Source: Pseudomonadales bacterium
GTDB taxonomy: Bacteria; Pseudomonadota; Gammaproteobacteria; Pseudomonadales; DC-out160
Reading direction: 5' to 3'
NCBI GenBank assembly: GCA_019090455.1
Contig: JAHRWA010000060.1
Location: 1 to 57,019, forward strand
Length of the DNA: 57,019 nt
Under the pieces are notes generated by a model. The model saw only the letters and a list, made by a program, of their open reading frames with translations. It had not been told where the DNA came from and did not search any database. This document shows, in pieces, positions 18,986 to 27,602 of this stretch. The first letter of the stretch is position 1; each line of letters starts with the position of its first letter. The position numbers and the translations under genes were made by a program.

Positions 18986-19021
18986 GTAAGTACCCAATCG
19001 ACTACTAGATTGGGTACTTAC
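18986..19021. terminator. Perfect 14-bp hairpin between the VWA and hydrolase genes
   Basis: GTAAGTACCCAATC (18986-18999) pairs perfectly with GATTGGGTACTTAC (19008-19021) across an 8-base loop. It lies 49 bases downstream of the VWA gene stop codon and 30 bases upstream of the hydrolase start, on the strand both genes use. It is probably the terminator of the VWA gene, although no T-run follows in either direction. It could instead be a leader structure controlling the hydrolase. Confidence 0.5.
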
Positions 19022-19069
19022 TGATTTGGCCATAGTCTAACGCTTTATTTCCTCATCAACGCTATAAAG

Positions 19070-20554
19070 TTACTTCGCCTCCTTCGAAATTTTACGCTGA
19101 CTACTCAAGCTCGCAGCATGAGACTTCTTGGCCATCCTATTTTGTTTCACGCGTTGATCTGATGCAGTACCCGAAAATGCATCATCCAATTCACCCTTTA
19201 TCTCCTTCAATTCAGTTTCCACCGAAAGACCAAGAGGAAGTCCACTCATCTCCTCGGCTCTTACAACGTCGGCCCGATAATCCTGAATCACAGCTTGTGC
19301 CTTGGCTTTTTCACCTTTGCGGATAAACTGATTGACCGCCTTGCGCATGCGCCCCATGTTATTGTCCTTCCACACACTAAAATAGGATTCCTCGTCGATG
19401 CTGGCCACAGCCTCTTGTCGACGTTTGGGTTCGACAATAGTCAACTGCAACGAATCTTTGTGTAATGATGCTGACCGTTCTATACCTTGGGATCTAAAGG
19501 TGAGCTCAATATCGCTAAAATCCACAACATGGGTGGCGTCAGTCGCCACTCGAAAAGATAGGACAAAGTGCTTTGTTGCATCAGATATCAAACCACCGGT
19601 TGCAATTCTAGCTACTCGTCCTGCTCGTGTAGTTTCATAGGTAATCGGGTAGCCACCAGCATCTAACAGTGTCATACCAGGTTTAAGCAAGATCGTAATA
19701 CTGCTGTTAGTGGCGAATATTTGTCTCGCTTCATTGAAGTCTCTTGCAAGAATAAAACCCAGCTGCTCTAAGCTTTCAAGGTAGGCGAAATGCCCCATAC
19801 CGTGATCGGCCATTGATGACATCACCGCTTCATTAAACCCAAGCCCCATCCCAATAGTAGAAAGCATGCCATCATATTTTCTTGCAAGAGATGCAATGTG
19901 GTACAAGCCTTGAGGAGAGGTATCGCCGGAAGTGGCTTCACCGTCGGACAATAATATGACTTTGCGAATACGAGCTGAAGGATTGTGTGTAAAACGATTC
20001 CACGCCGTTTCGATACCGTGGTATATATTAGTTCCGCCACCAGACAAGACTCTATCTACTGCACGCGAGACTGAGTATCTTGTCTTATCATTAACTGCCG
20101 AAAGTGGAAATTCGACTACCGCTCCATCGCTAAAACTGATTAATGAAAACCGATCTTGCTCTCCGACGAGGTGTAATAGCTCCTTAACCGCTTTTTTCGC
20201 ATAAGGTAATTTCTCCGGAGTTCCCATAGATCCACTTCGATCCAATACCACAATAATATCGGTGCCTGGATGATTTTGTTTTTTGTAGATTTCCATTTCT
20301 GGACTTTGGATTGAGAGACTAACGTAAACTTCACTACTCTTACCTTGTACGATTTTGGTTTGTGATAACTTCCCTGAAAGTGTGGCTGAGTTTACCTGAA
20401 AATCAGAATTAGAAAGCGCTAAGGGACTAAAGCTGCTGCCCAACACTCCCATCAACAATACTCCCAAACTCGATATTCCGAATTTACGGCTTTTTACGCA
20501 GTCCTGTATGCGGCTCTGCATACCATTCAACAACCTAGCTCTTAATTGATTCAT
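19070..20554 (-). CDS. Secreted von Willebrand factor A domain protein
   Basis: A 494-residue protein from the ATG ending at 20554, chosen because AGGAG lies 7 bases upstream; the frame is open 23 codons further. A signal/membrane segment occupies about residues 26-48. The VWA domain (about 98-270) has the MIDAS motif D105-R-S-G-S, a conserved Thr in SGGGTNIYHGI and the Asp loop LLSDGEATSGD, so metal binding should be intact. A beta-rich domain follows (to about 380), then a charged helical C terminus. The architecture resembles inter-alpha-trypsin-inhibitor-heavy-chain-like bacterial VWA proteins. No LPxTG-type sorting signal is seen. It is divergent from a two-component system that may control it. 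Confidence 0.82.
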   Translation of the reverse strand: MNQLRARLLNGMQSRIQDCVKSRKFGISSLGVLLMGVLGSSFSPLALSNSDFQVNSATLSGKLSQTKIVQGKSSEVYVSLSIQSPEMEIYKKQNHPGTDIIVVLDRSGSMGTPEKLPYAKKAVKELLHLVGEQDRFSLISFSDGAVVEFPLSAVNDKTRYSVSRAVDRVLSGGGTNIYHGIETAWNRFTHNPSARIRKVILLSDGEATSGDTSPQGLYHIASLARKYDGMLSTIGMGLGFNEAVMSSMADHGMGHFAYLESLEQLGFILARDFNEARQIFATNSSITILLKPGMTLLDAGGYPITYETTRAGRVARIATGGLISDATKHFVLSFRVATDATHVVDFSDIELTFRSQGIERSASLHKDSLQLTIVEPKRRQEAVASIDEESYFSVWKDNNMGRMRKAVNQFIRKGEKAKAQAVIQDYRADVVRAEEMSGLPLGLSVETELKEIKGELDDAFSGTASDQRVKQNRMAKKSHAASLSSQRKISKEAK

Positions 20555-20743
20555 GCCTAATTCTCCTAAAGCTTGTTTATGTACTACCCATCTTAGCGAG
20601 CAGCGAGAACTGCGAATAGGCATCGCAATGTAAAACCTTCTCGCCTATAATTTACAATAGTTTTACACGACACCAATGACCTCTGACGTAAACTAAATCG
20701 ACTCATACTGATTCTTGCTCGGTGTTTCAGTTAATCTAATTAA

Positions 20744-21532
20744 ATGGTGCTCCAGGGTATGCCAACACAATTCAGTCTATCTTCTAGATCAAGGCCGTCA
20801 TCTAAACCCAAACTGTTAATAGTCGAAGATGAAGAGGCTATTCTTCACGGATTAAAAGATCTATTCACCTTTAATGGCTATGAGGTGGATTCGCGATCTG
20901 ATGGAAAGGAAGGTCTAGAGTGCGCTTTATCGGGAGGGCATGATGGAGTGATCCTAGATGTCATGCTGCCCACTATGGACGGGTTCACAATCTGCGAAGA
21001 GATACGAAAGAGTACAAGAGAGCTGCCCATTATTATGCTCACCGCAAAGCAGTCGGAAGAGGATATTATCAACGGCCTAACACTAGGCGCTGACGACTAC
21101 ATTGCCAAACCCTTCTCCGTAAGGGAATTGGTATTGAGAGTCGATTCCGTACTAAGACGAGCTGGCATTGATAAAAACCAACGAGAACTTCGAATTAACG
21201 ACGACCTAACCATCGATCTGGACAATCTTGTTAGTGTCTCTAGCGATAGCGATGGAAAAAGCCATAGTGATACCAATGGAAAAAACGATAGAAAAATTCT
21301 ATTTACACGGCGAGAAATAGATCTTTTGCTCTTTCTCAAAAAAAACCAACACCGCCCCTCTTCTAGAACTGAACTCTTAGCAGAAGTCTGGGGATACAAG
21401 AAAAACGCAGACATTGATACAAGAACCGTGGATATACATATCGCAAAACTGCGTAAAAAAATAGAAACAACACCGAAGAAACCTAACTTACTACTGACCA
21501 TCAGGGGCGAAGGCTACAAACTTGCCAATTAA
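20744..21532 (+). CDS. OmpR/PhoB-type response regulator
   Basis: A 262-residue regulator; Met6 (20759) is an alternative start and neither has a strong ribosome-binding site. The receiver (about 23-135) has acidic residues in VEDEE, phospho-acceptor D72 in LDVMLP, T100 and K122 in AKPFS. A Ser/Asp/Gly-rich linker (about 155-175) precedes a winged-helix DNA-binding domain ending GEGYKLAN. It stops 3 bases before the kinase gene, so the two are one operon. The divergent VWA gene is the obvious candidate target; this is inferred from position only. Confidence 0.92.
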   Translation: MVLQGMPTQFSLSSRSRPSSKPKLLIVEDEEAILHGLKDLFTFNGYEVDSRSDGKEGLECALSGGHDGVILDVMLPTMDGFTICEEIRKSTRELPIIMLTAKQSEEDIINGLTLGADDYIAKPFSVRELVLRVDSVLRRAGIDKNQRELRINDDLTIDLDNLVSVSSDSDGKSHSDTNGKNDRKILFTRREIDLLLFLKKNQHRPSSRTELLAEVWGYKKNADIDTRTVDIHIAKLRKKIETTPKKPNLLLTIRGEGYKLAN

Positions 21533-21535
21533 CTG

Positions 21536-23800
21536 ATGCCTAACTTTTCAATATCATCAACAACGACGAACTCGCCACTCTCTACTCAAACGGCGAAACG
21601 ACGCTTAATAATCAGTGTGATTTTCTTTTTCGTATGTTTAACCATTCCACTGGTATTTTTAGTGTTCAACGTATACCAACAATTTCAGAATGAAATGTTT
21701 TACCAATACCGAGATAGTGCGGAACAAGTCATCGTCGAAATAAATGATAAATTTGATGCCCTATTGCAGGAGGAAGAAAAACGACCTTTTACTGATTATC
21801 AATTTTATAAGGTTTCAGAAAGTCCGTTATTAAAACAAAAAGCCATTGCGCTTTCTCCTCTTGCACGCTTGAGTTCTGTTTCGGGAAAACAGTCGTTACC
21901 CGGCCTCGTAGGCTACTTCCAAATTGACCACCATGACTCTTTTAGTTCACCTCTACTACCCTCGGTGGATGAGTCACTACTCACTAGTGACACACTAAAC
22001 ATTGAACGAGACGAATTAAACCAACGCCTCGAACGCCAATCTGAGATTAAAGAACGACTGATCAATGCTAAATTACTGTCCAGTAAAAATGCAAAGCGAG
22101 AAGAACAAGAAGCATCTAAAGCAAAATCTAAAACTAAATCCGAGCCTAAACCGAGAACTAGAGCAGCCGCCAAGAAAACAGCCAAATCAAAATCTCGAAC
22201 ATCATTCACCTCACAATTAAAAAACTTAGCACTCAATGAAAGTTACGCTAAGAAAGAAATTCAATCTAAAAGAAAAACAAGAGCCTCTAGACAAGAGAAA
22301 ATAATAACGACACCACAAGAAAGCGCAGATATATTTTTAGCGAACGCACAGGAAAAAGCAAAAACAATAGAAAACCGACAATCACCCATGGGCTTTAGTC
22401 AATTAGCAGGACGAATGGCTAGCCAACCCAGCCCCGTAGCGATATCTGAATCGTCATCTTCGCGCTCATCATTAAGCGATCAAGAAGAGGATAGCGTCCT
22501 TACAATACCTCAAACGCCTCAAATACCCCAAACACTCCAAACACTCCAAACACAAGAGCAAAAAACCTCTCAGAATTCGCCTCCTTTATTCACCACGATT
22601 ACCGGAGAGATCGACCCAATACAAATGTTACGCGACGATTCCGGCCACTATATTTTTTATCGACGTGTATGGCGAGATAAAGAGCGTTATATACAGGGCT
22701 TTATCGTCAATGAACGTCGTTTATTACAAGAGACGATACAACCGGTATTTATGCGCGGTAATTTCGATAAAGGTTTAAAATTGATTGCGGGTTATGACGG
22801 AAACATCACCCATGAATATGAATTCCAACACCAATATGGAAAACGATCTTATGCCAACACCCCCTCATTTTTCGATCGGCCTGATGACAACATACTAATC
22901 CTTAGGAAAACCGCTATCGACCCTTTTGATAAGCTGGAAATATTAGTGACAGCCAACACCATACCTCTTGGCTCAGGCTTAACCATTATTAACGTTTTAG
23001 TCTTCGCCATTCTTACCATTACCTCTATAGGCCTTTTTATTCTATACCGGCTAGGGCTAAATCAAATTGCCTTGGCTGAACAACGATTAAATTTCGTCTC
23101 CTCCGTTAGCCACGAATTGAAAACACCACTGACTTCGATTTTGATGTATGGTGAAATGTTAAAGGAAGATATGGTAAAGAATGAAGACAAAAAGAAGACC
23201 TATTATGATTTCATTTATTATGAAAGCGAAAGACTATCGCGCCTCATTTCCAATATTTTGCAACTGTCTAAGTTAGGAGCGAACAACAATACGCTCTCGC
23301 CCTCCTACGCCAACTCGTTCTCTTACACCCACATTGCGACTCTACTCGATATTGCTCAATCAAAAGTATCAACACTCACCGATAGGCATCAATACCACCT
23401 ATATACACACCCTATTCCGGATAGTGAAAAAAACACCAAAGCACTAGTGGATATCGACGGATTCTCACAGATAGTAATTAACTTAGTCGACAATGCCATT
23501 AAGTTTTCATCCGATGGAGAAACGAAACAAGTCGACATTGGCTTTCGACAAGATCCAGCTCACTCGGATGTTATCTGCTTTTTTGTAAGAGATTTTGGAC
23601 CAGGTATTCCTAAAGAAGAATCGAAGAAAGTTTTCGACTTATTTTATCGGATCGGTAGTGAAATGACCCGGACTACACCCGGTACCGGAATAGGTTTAGC
23701 GCTGGTAACTGAATTAGCAAGGGCGATGAACGGTCGAGTGGAATTTGTGAATTGTAGTCCTGGCGTTGAATTTCAGGTTTATCTTCCTGTTGCACGTTAG
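21536..23800 (+). CDS. Membrane sensor histidine kinase with a long charged extracytoplasmic region
   Basis: A 754-residue kinase. Transmembrane helices lie near residues 25-47 and 482-505, so about 430 residues face the periplasm. Within this, residues about 150-270 are a low-complexity Lys/Arg/Ser/Glu stretch, and about 325-340 holds Gln-Thr-Pro repeats (QTPQIPQTLQTLQTQ) from 9-base DNA repeats. HisKA has H526 in SSVSHELKTPLTS. The ATPase has NLVDNAIKF, DFGPGIP and GTGIGLALV. It has no receiver and should phosphorylate the adjacent OmpR-type regulator. A fragment of a related kinase gene lies at 26623-26709. The disordered insert is unusually long for this family. Confidence 0.88.
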   Translation: MPNFSISSTTTNSPLSTQTAKRRLIISVIFFFVCLTIPLVFLVFNVYQQFQNEMFYQYRDSAEQVIVEINDKFDALLQEEEKRPFTDYQFYKVSESPLLKQKAIALSPLARLSSVSGKQSLPGLVGYFQIDHHDSFSSPLLPSVDESLLTSDTLNIERDELNQRLERQSEIKERLINAKLLSSKNAKREEQEASKAKSKTKSEPKPRTRAAAKKTAKSKSRTSFTSQLKNLALNESYAKKEIQSKRKTRASRQEKIITTPQESADIFLANAQEKAKTIENRQSPMGFSQLAGRMASQPSPVAISESSSSRSSLSDQEEDSVLTIPQTPQIPQTLQTLQTQEQKTSQNSPPLFTTITGEIDPIQMLRDDSGHYIFYRRVWRDKERYIQGFIVNERRLLQETIQPVFMRGNFDKGLKLIAGYDGNITHEYEFQHQYGKRSYANTPSFFDRPDDNILILRKTAIDPFDKLEILVTANTIPLGSGLTIINVLVFAILTITSIGLFILYRLGLNQIALAEQRLNFVSSVSHELKTPLTSILMYGEMLKEDMVKNEDKKKTYYDFIYYESERLSRLISNILQLSKLGANNNTLSPSYANSFSYTHIATLLDIAQSKVSTLTDRHQYHLYTHPIPDSEKNTKALVDIDGFSQIVINLVDNAIKFSSDGETKQVDIGFRQDPAHSDVICFFVRDFGPGIPKEESKKVFDLFYRIGSEMTRTTPGTGIGLALVTELARAMNGRVEFVNCSPGVEFQVYLPVAR

Positions 23801-23987
23801 TTACAGTGCTTACAACATTAGTTTCCTTGTAAGAAACGGCAATAAAAGCAATCCATTAACAGATGAATTCCTAGTGTGAATTCGCTATCTTATGGCGCTG
23901 GATCCCTCTCTACTCATATAGATAAACTAGCAGAGGCCATTCAGTTACTGAGCCAATCTAACAACAATAATATGACTAGGAAATACT

Positions 23988-24920
23988 ATGCGACTAAAAG
24001 TGGGCTACGATATCCCCAACAATTTCTGGCAAGGCAGCATTGACGAAAAAACCCAACTCCTCAAGGCGGTTAGTGACGGTGGATTTGATCATGTTTTTAT
24101 TGGTGATCATGTTGCGTTTCATGACGGCAGCGGGCAAGACGGATTTGTAAAAATCGCCGCCTTATCGCAATTGCATCCCAGTCTGGGCATTATGATTGGT
24201 ATCTATCTCCTACCCTTAAGGCATCCACTGCCGGTGGCAAGGCAACTGGCCTGTATGCATGAGATTGCCCCAGGTCGCACTATTTTTGGTATTGGCATTG
24301 GCGGTGAAGATCGCCATGAAGTTGAAATATGCGGTGTCGATCCGTCTACCCGCGGCAAACGGACCAACGAATCCTTAGAAATAATACGCGGCCTAATGGC
24401 CGGCGATACCGTCGACTTTGAGGGTGAGGTCATTCAAGTTAAAGCGGCTAAAATCCAGCCTCGTATAGACCCACAAACCCCCATTATAGTCGGTGGTCGC
24501 TCAGATGCCGCGTTAAAACGTACCGCTCAATTTGGCGAAGGCTGGCTCGCTACCTGGTGTTCCGTTAAACGCTTCAAAGAAGCGCAACACTATATTGATC
24601 AGGCAGCTGCCGAATATCAGCGTCAGGTCGATTGGCAACACGGTTATCAACCCTGGGTAGGTTTGGCTGACACTAGAGAAGAAGCGCGGGCACTAGTTTC
24701 TAAAGGAATGGAAGACTTTTATAAAATCCCTTTCGAGAAATTTGAGAAATACACTCCCTACGGTACACCCGATGATATCGCCGAGTTCCTCACACCCTAC
24801 GTACAAAACGGCGCTAAGATTATCAATCTAAAAATCATAGCGTCTTCAAACGAGGTATGCGTAAAGGGCGGCGGTGAAGTGGCAAGAAAACTAAAGCAGG
24901 TGGCACAAGATCTAGATTGA
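23988..24920 (+). CDS. Luciferase-like (LLM class) flavin/F420-dependent oxidoreductase
   Basis: A 310-residue TIM-barrel enzyme of the bacterial luciferase-like monooxygenase superfamily, with AGGAAA about 6 bases before the ATG. Typical family segments include GGFDHVFIGDHVAF, the barrel motif LPLRHPLPVARQLA, GIGIGGEDRHEVEICG and PIIVGGRSDAALKRTAQFG. The cofactor (FMN or F420) cannot be settled from sequence. The next gene, an acyl-CoA synthetase, begins 45 bases downstream and the pair is probably co-transcribed. Together with the thiolase-like and hydrolase genes further left this suggests oxidation and CoA-dependent breakdown of a lipophilic or cyclic substrate. Confidence 0.85.
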   Translation: MRLKVGYDIPNNFWQGSIDEKTQLLKAVSDGGFDHVFIGDHVAFHDGSGQDGFVKIAALSQLHPSLGIMIGIYLLPLRHPLPVARQLACMHEIAPGRTIFGIGIGGEDRHEVEICGVDPSTRGKRTNESLEIIRGLMAGDTVDFEGEVIQVKAAKIQPRIDPQTPIIVGGRSDAALKRTAQFGEGWLATWCSVKRFKEAQHYIDQAAAEYQRQVDWQHGYQPWVGLADTREEARALVSKGMEDFYKIPFEKFEKYTPYGTPDDIAEFLTPYVQNGAKIINLKIIASSNEVCVKGGGEVARKLKQVAQDLD

Positions 24921-24965
24921 TTTCCTTTGATCACTAAACATATTAAAAGCACATGGAGAGTCGTT

Positions 24966-26606
24966 ATGCCTTGGAATTTTGGGGATATTTTTGAACAAGT
25001 GGGTCAGATTATGCCGACCGATGCCCCTGCGCTGTTGCATGGTGATAGGCGGATCAACTGGGGAGAGCTAAATCAAACCACCACAAACCTCGCACACCAG
25101 TTACTAAAAAGGGGAGCTAAGGCGGGAGACAAAGTTACCTTCTACATGCGAAATTGTCCCGAGTATTTGCAAACATTTATCGCCGCGTCCAAGGTTAGCT
25201 TAGTACACGTCAACATTAACTATCGTTACGTAGACGATGAACTGACTTATATTGTTGATAATTCGGATTCCACTATTGTGGTCTTTGACACGGAATTTAG
25301 CGATCGGATAGAGGCCATCAAGGCTCGATTGCCCAAGGTTAACTTGTGGATAGAAGTGGGTGCACATAATAAAGAGAGTAAAGAAAATAAAGATAGGAAA
25401 AGTGATCATCTTTGTTTTCATGAGTTGTCGACAATACAATGTCAAGACCCCTTTCCTCAACGTTCGCCCGACGATCTGATGTTTCTCTACACAGGCGGCA
25501 CCACTGGATTACCCAAAGGCGTGATGTGGCGGCACGACGATCTGTGCTTAGCCGTTAAAGTGGGGTTTGATGGCATACGAAAAATTGCTCAACCTAAAGA
25601 TCTTGCCAGCCATCTTGAGAATATAAAAAAATACGGACCTGGAAACACCATTCTTCCTGCTTCACCGCTAATGCATGGCACCGGTCTTGTGGCAGGGGTC
25701 TTCGCTCTGGTATTGGGTGGCTCTGTGGTGACACTGACTAAACGAGGCTTTGACGCCGAAGAGACTCTGTTCGCGATAGAACGACATCAGGTGAAATCGC
25801 TATCAATGGTGGGGGACGCCTTCGCAAGACCTTTGCTAAAGGAGTTGGATAACAACCCTCACCAATACGATATTAGTAGCTTGAAGGTAATCACTTCCTC
25901 CGGCGTAATGTACAGTCCCGATTTGAAACAGCGCCTGCTGAAGTACAATGATCAATTGAGTTTGATCGATCGTCTGGGTGCCTCAGAAGGCATTGGTTTT
26001 GGTGCATCAGAAACTACGGCCACTCAGGGCACTAATGTCGCTAAATTTATCATTGGAGAGAACTGCAAAGTCTTCACAGAAAACCATGAGGAAATTAAGC
26101 CTGGCAGTGGAGTTCCTGGCTTTATCGCACGAAGCGCACCGATACCGATTGGTTATTATAAAGATGCAAAAAAAACGGCAGCAACATTCCCTGTCATTGA
26201 TGGCGTTCGATACTCCATTCCCGGTGATTGGTGCACGGTTGAAGAAGACGGTACGTTAACTCTCCTTGGAAGGGGAAGTGTCTGTATCAATACCGCCGGC
26301 GAAAAAGTCTATCCAGAAGAGGTAGAAGAAGTGCTTAAAGGGTTTTCCTCCGTCGAAGATGCCTTGGTCATTGGAGTCCCAGATGAGAAGTGGGGTCAGT
26401 CCGTTACGGGTATCGTTCAACTTTCAGAGGGAGAAGAGTTGAATGAAGAAGCCGTGAGATTATTTGTAAGAGAAAAACTGGCGGGGTATAAAGTGCCTAA
26501 ACGTATAATTAGTAAAAAAAGCTTGGAACGATCCCCTAACGGGAAAGCGGATTACAAGGGGATCACTCAATTTGCGGTGGATAGTCTTTCTGGCGCTACT
26601 GCGTAA
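24966..26606 (+). CDS. AMP-binding acyl-CoA synthetase
   Basis: A 546-residue adenylate-forming enzyme. I start it at the ATG at 24966 because GGAGAG lies 6 bases upstream; a TTG at 24927 is in frame but less likely. The ATP/AMP-binding P-loop reads LYTGGTTGLPKGV. Later core motifs are the GASEG-like loop, the hinge PGDWCTVEEDG with LLGRGSVCINTAGEKVYPEEVE, and the C-terminal catalytic Lys in SPNGKADYK. It would convert a carboxylic acid to its CoA thioester. The family resembles FadD-type synthetases seen in terpenoid, steroid and fatty-acid catabolism. The actual substrate is not visible. Confidence 0.9.
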   Translation: MPWNFGDIFEQVGQIMPTDAPALLHGDRRINWGELNQTTTNLAHQLLKRGAKAGDKVTFYMRNCPEYLQTFIAASKVSLVHVNINYRYVDDELTYIVDNSDSTIVVFDTEFSDRIEAIKARLPKVNLWIEVGAHNKESKENKDRKSDHLCFHELSTIQCQDPFPQRSPDDLMFLYTGGTTGLPKGVMWRHDDLCLAVKVGFDGIRKIAQPKDLASHLENIKKYGPGNTILPASPLMHGTGLVAGVFALVLGGSVVTLTKRGFDAEETLFAIERHQVKSLSMVGDAFARPLLKELDNNPHQYDISSLKVITSSGVMYSPDLKQRLLKYNDQLSLIDRLGASEGIGFGASETTATQGTNVAKFIIGENCKVFTENHEEIKPGSGVPGFIARSAPIPIGYYKDAKKTAATFPVIDGVRYSIPGDWCTVEEDGTLTLLGRGSVCINTAGEKVYPEEVEEVLKGFSSVEDALVIGVPDEKWGQSVTGIVQLSEGEELNEEAVRLFVREKLAGYKVPKRIISKKSLERSPNGKADYKGITQFAVDSLSGATA

Positions 26607-26622
26607 ACGGTTTTATCGTATT

Positions 26623-26709
26623 CAATAGCCTCTCGCCCTCCTACACCGATATCGCGACTCTACTCGATATCGGTCATTCAAAAGTATCAACTCTCACCAA
26701 TAGGCATCA
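26623..26709 (+). repeat. Fragment of a paralogous sensor-kinase gene
   Basis: This segment is a partial copy of bases 23286-23392 inside the kinase gene 3 kb upstream. Identical runs include CTCTCGCCCTCCTAC, GCGACTCTACTCGATAT and TCAAAAGTATCAAC. Compared with the gene it lacks 18 bases (six codons, in frame) and carries several substitutions. It still reads as NSLSPSYTDIATLLDIGHSK in one frame. The in-frame difference suggests a remnant of a second, related kinase rather than a recent copy. Confidence 0.8.
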
Positions 26710-26957
26710 GGTAAGAGATTTTGATCCCCGTACACTTAAGGTGTAGCACTTACCTGGCTAGCTTTGTTAGTTTTAATCCCACCCCACCTCTGTAACAACT
26801 CATTAACAGTCAATCTCACTATCAGATATATTCGATGATGATTTACGTTATATTCGAATATACCTTCACCTCAATAAATACTATAAATAACGACAACGAG
26901 AGTTAAAGTTTCTACAAAGCTTAGACTAACTAATTTTTTATAGCGTTAAGGCGTCAA
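26710..26957. promoter_or_regulatory. Leader region with palindromes before the Rap1a-like gene
   Basis: Contains a hairpin TACAC-TTAAG-GTGTA at 26731-26745 nested between GGTAAG and CTTACC, possibly a terminator for the acyl-CoA synthetase operon. It also contains a perfect 14-bp palindrome TATATTCGAATATA at 26849-26862, with a related half-site ATATATTCGA about 20 bases earlier. The latter looks like an operator for the downstream gene. No regulator gene of obvious match adjoins. Confidence 0.4.
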
Positions 26958-27413
26958 ATGAAAATCAGAACTTATATCCTAGTGATGACGTCCTTTTTTA
27001 TGGTGACGGTACCAACATATGCTATGGATAAGGCAGCTCAGGACAGCGAGCAGCTGCTGTTAAAGTCTTGTCAAGTATTAAAGACCAACCCCGAACAGGG
27101 AATCGCTCAAGCTTGTCGATATTTTATCAAGGGATTTCTTGCGGGAGATGCCCTCTCTAGCGGTAGCGAAAACACGGCTTTATTAGGAGCGGGAGAGAGT
27201 TCGTGGACGTCTTTTGAAAAGAGAGCTTATCGCACACGAGTCGGCACTAGAGGGGAAAGAATAAGAAAGCCGCAATTTTGTATACCACATGACGAAACCC
27301 CCGCTCACATTATCGAGAGACTGTCTCAACAGGCCTTATTCCCCTCTGTTTCCACAAAATCCCTAGCAATAAAAATCAATAGAGCCTTGAGTTCTGAATA
27401 TCCTTGCACGTGA
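26958..27413 (+). CDS. Secreted Rap1a/Tai-like domain protein
   Basis: A 151-residue protein with a signal peptide of about 22 residues (cleaved near TYA-MD). The mature part shows the Cys and spacing pattern of the Rap1a immunity-protein domain: an early Cys in LLLKSCQV, AQACRYFIKGFLAGD, a central FCIP..ETPAHIIERLSQQ, and a C-terminal EYPC. Rap1a proteins protect Serratia from a type VI amidase effector, but this fold is also widespread in proteins with no known T6SS link. No T6SS gene is visible here. A periplasmic role is inferred. Confidence 0.65.
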   Translation: MKIRTYILVMTSFFMVTVPTYAMDKAAQDSEQLLLKSCQVLKTNPEQGIAQACRYFIKGFLAGDALSSGSENTALLGAGESSWTSFEKRAYRTRVGTRGERIRKPQFCIPHDETPAHIIERLSQQALFPSVSTKSLAIKINRALSSEYPCT

Positions 27414-27446
27414 GAAAATATTAAAACTTTAATGGAGAACACTGAA

Positions 27447-27560
27447 ATGCAAAACTCTAAAGTCTTGATAGCTGAGGCTCATTCGCACACTTTGGCAGTC
27501 AATAAAGTACTTCGCAATACTTATGTGCTGCTATCGCTAACCTTACGATGGCCTTTATGA
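27447..27560 (+). pseudogene. Truncated YccA/Bax-inhibitor-1-like gene start
   Basis: A 37-codon frame with its own ribosome-binding site (GGAG) begins MQNSKVLIAEAHSHTLAVNK and continues VLRNTYVLLSLTL, the N terminus of YccA/BI-1 membrane proteins, normally about 220 residues. It then changes to RWPL and stops. No continuation is visible in other frames, so nearly all of the gene has been deleted. The antiporter operon begins 43 bases later, so the deletion or insertion point lies at this junction. Confidence 0.7.
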
Positions 27561-27602
27561 GTGGTGACGACTAGGTTAGTTGTTAGGAGGAATTAATAGA
27601 TA

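Noticed and set aside
21910..22240. 107-codon minus-strand frame inside the kinase gene
   Set aside because: It mirrors the Lys/Arg/Ser-rich linker of the kinase; no start signal or family match.
19070..23800. VWA/regulator/kinase trio as a marine proteobacterial dedicated sortase system
   Set aside because: No sortase gene is present, the VWA protein has no sorting signal, and the regulator and kinase do not show the features I know from that system.
26958..27413. Type VI secretion immunity function for the Rap1a-like protein
   Set aside because: The domain is also widespread outside T6SS loci and no effector or T6SS gene is in the window.
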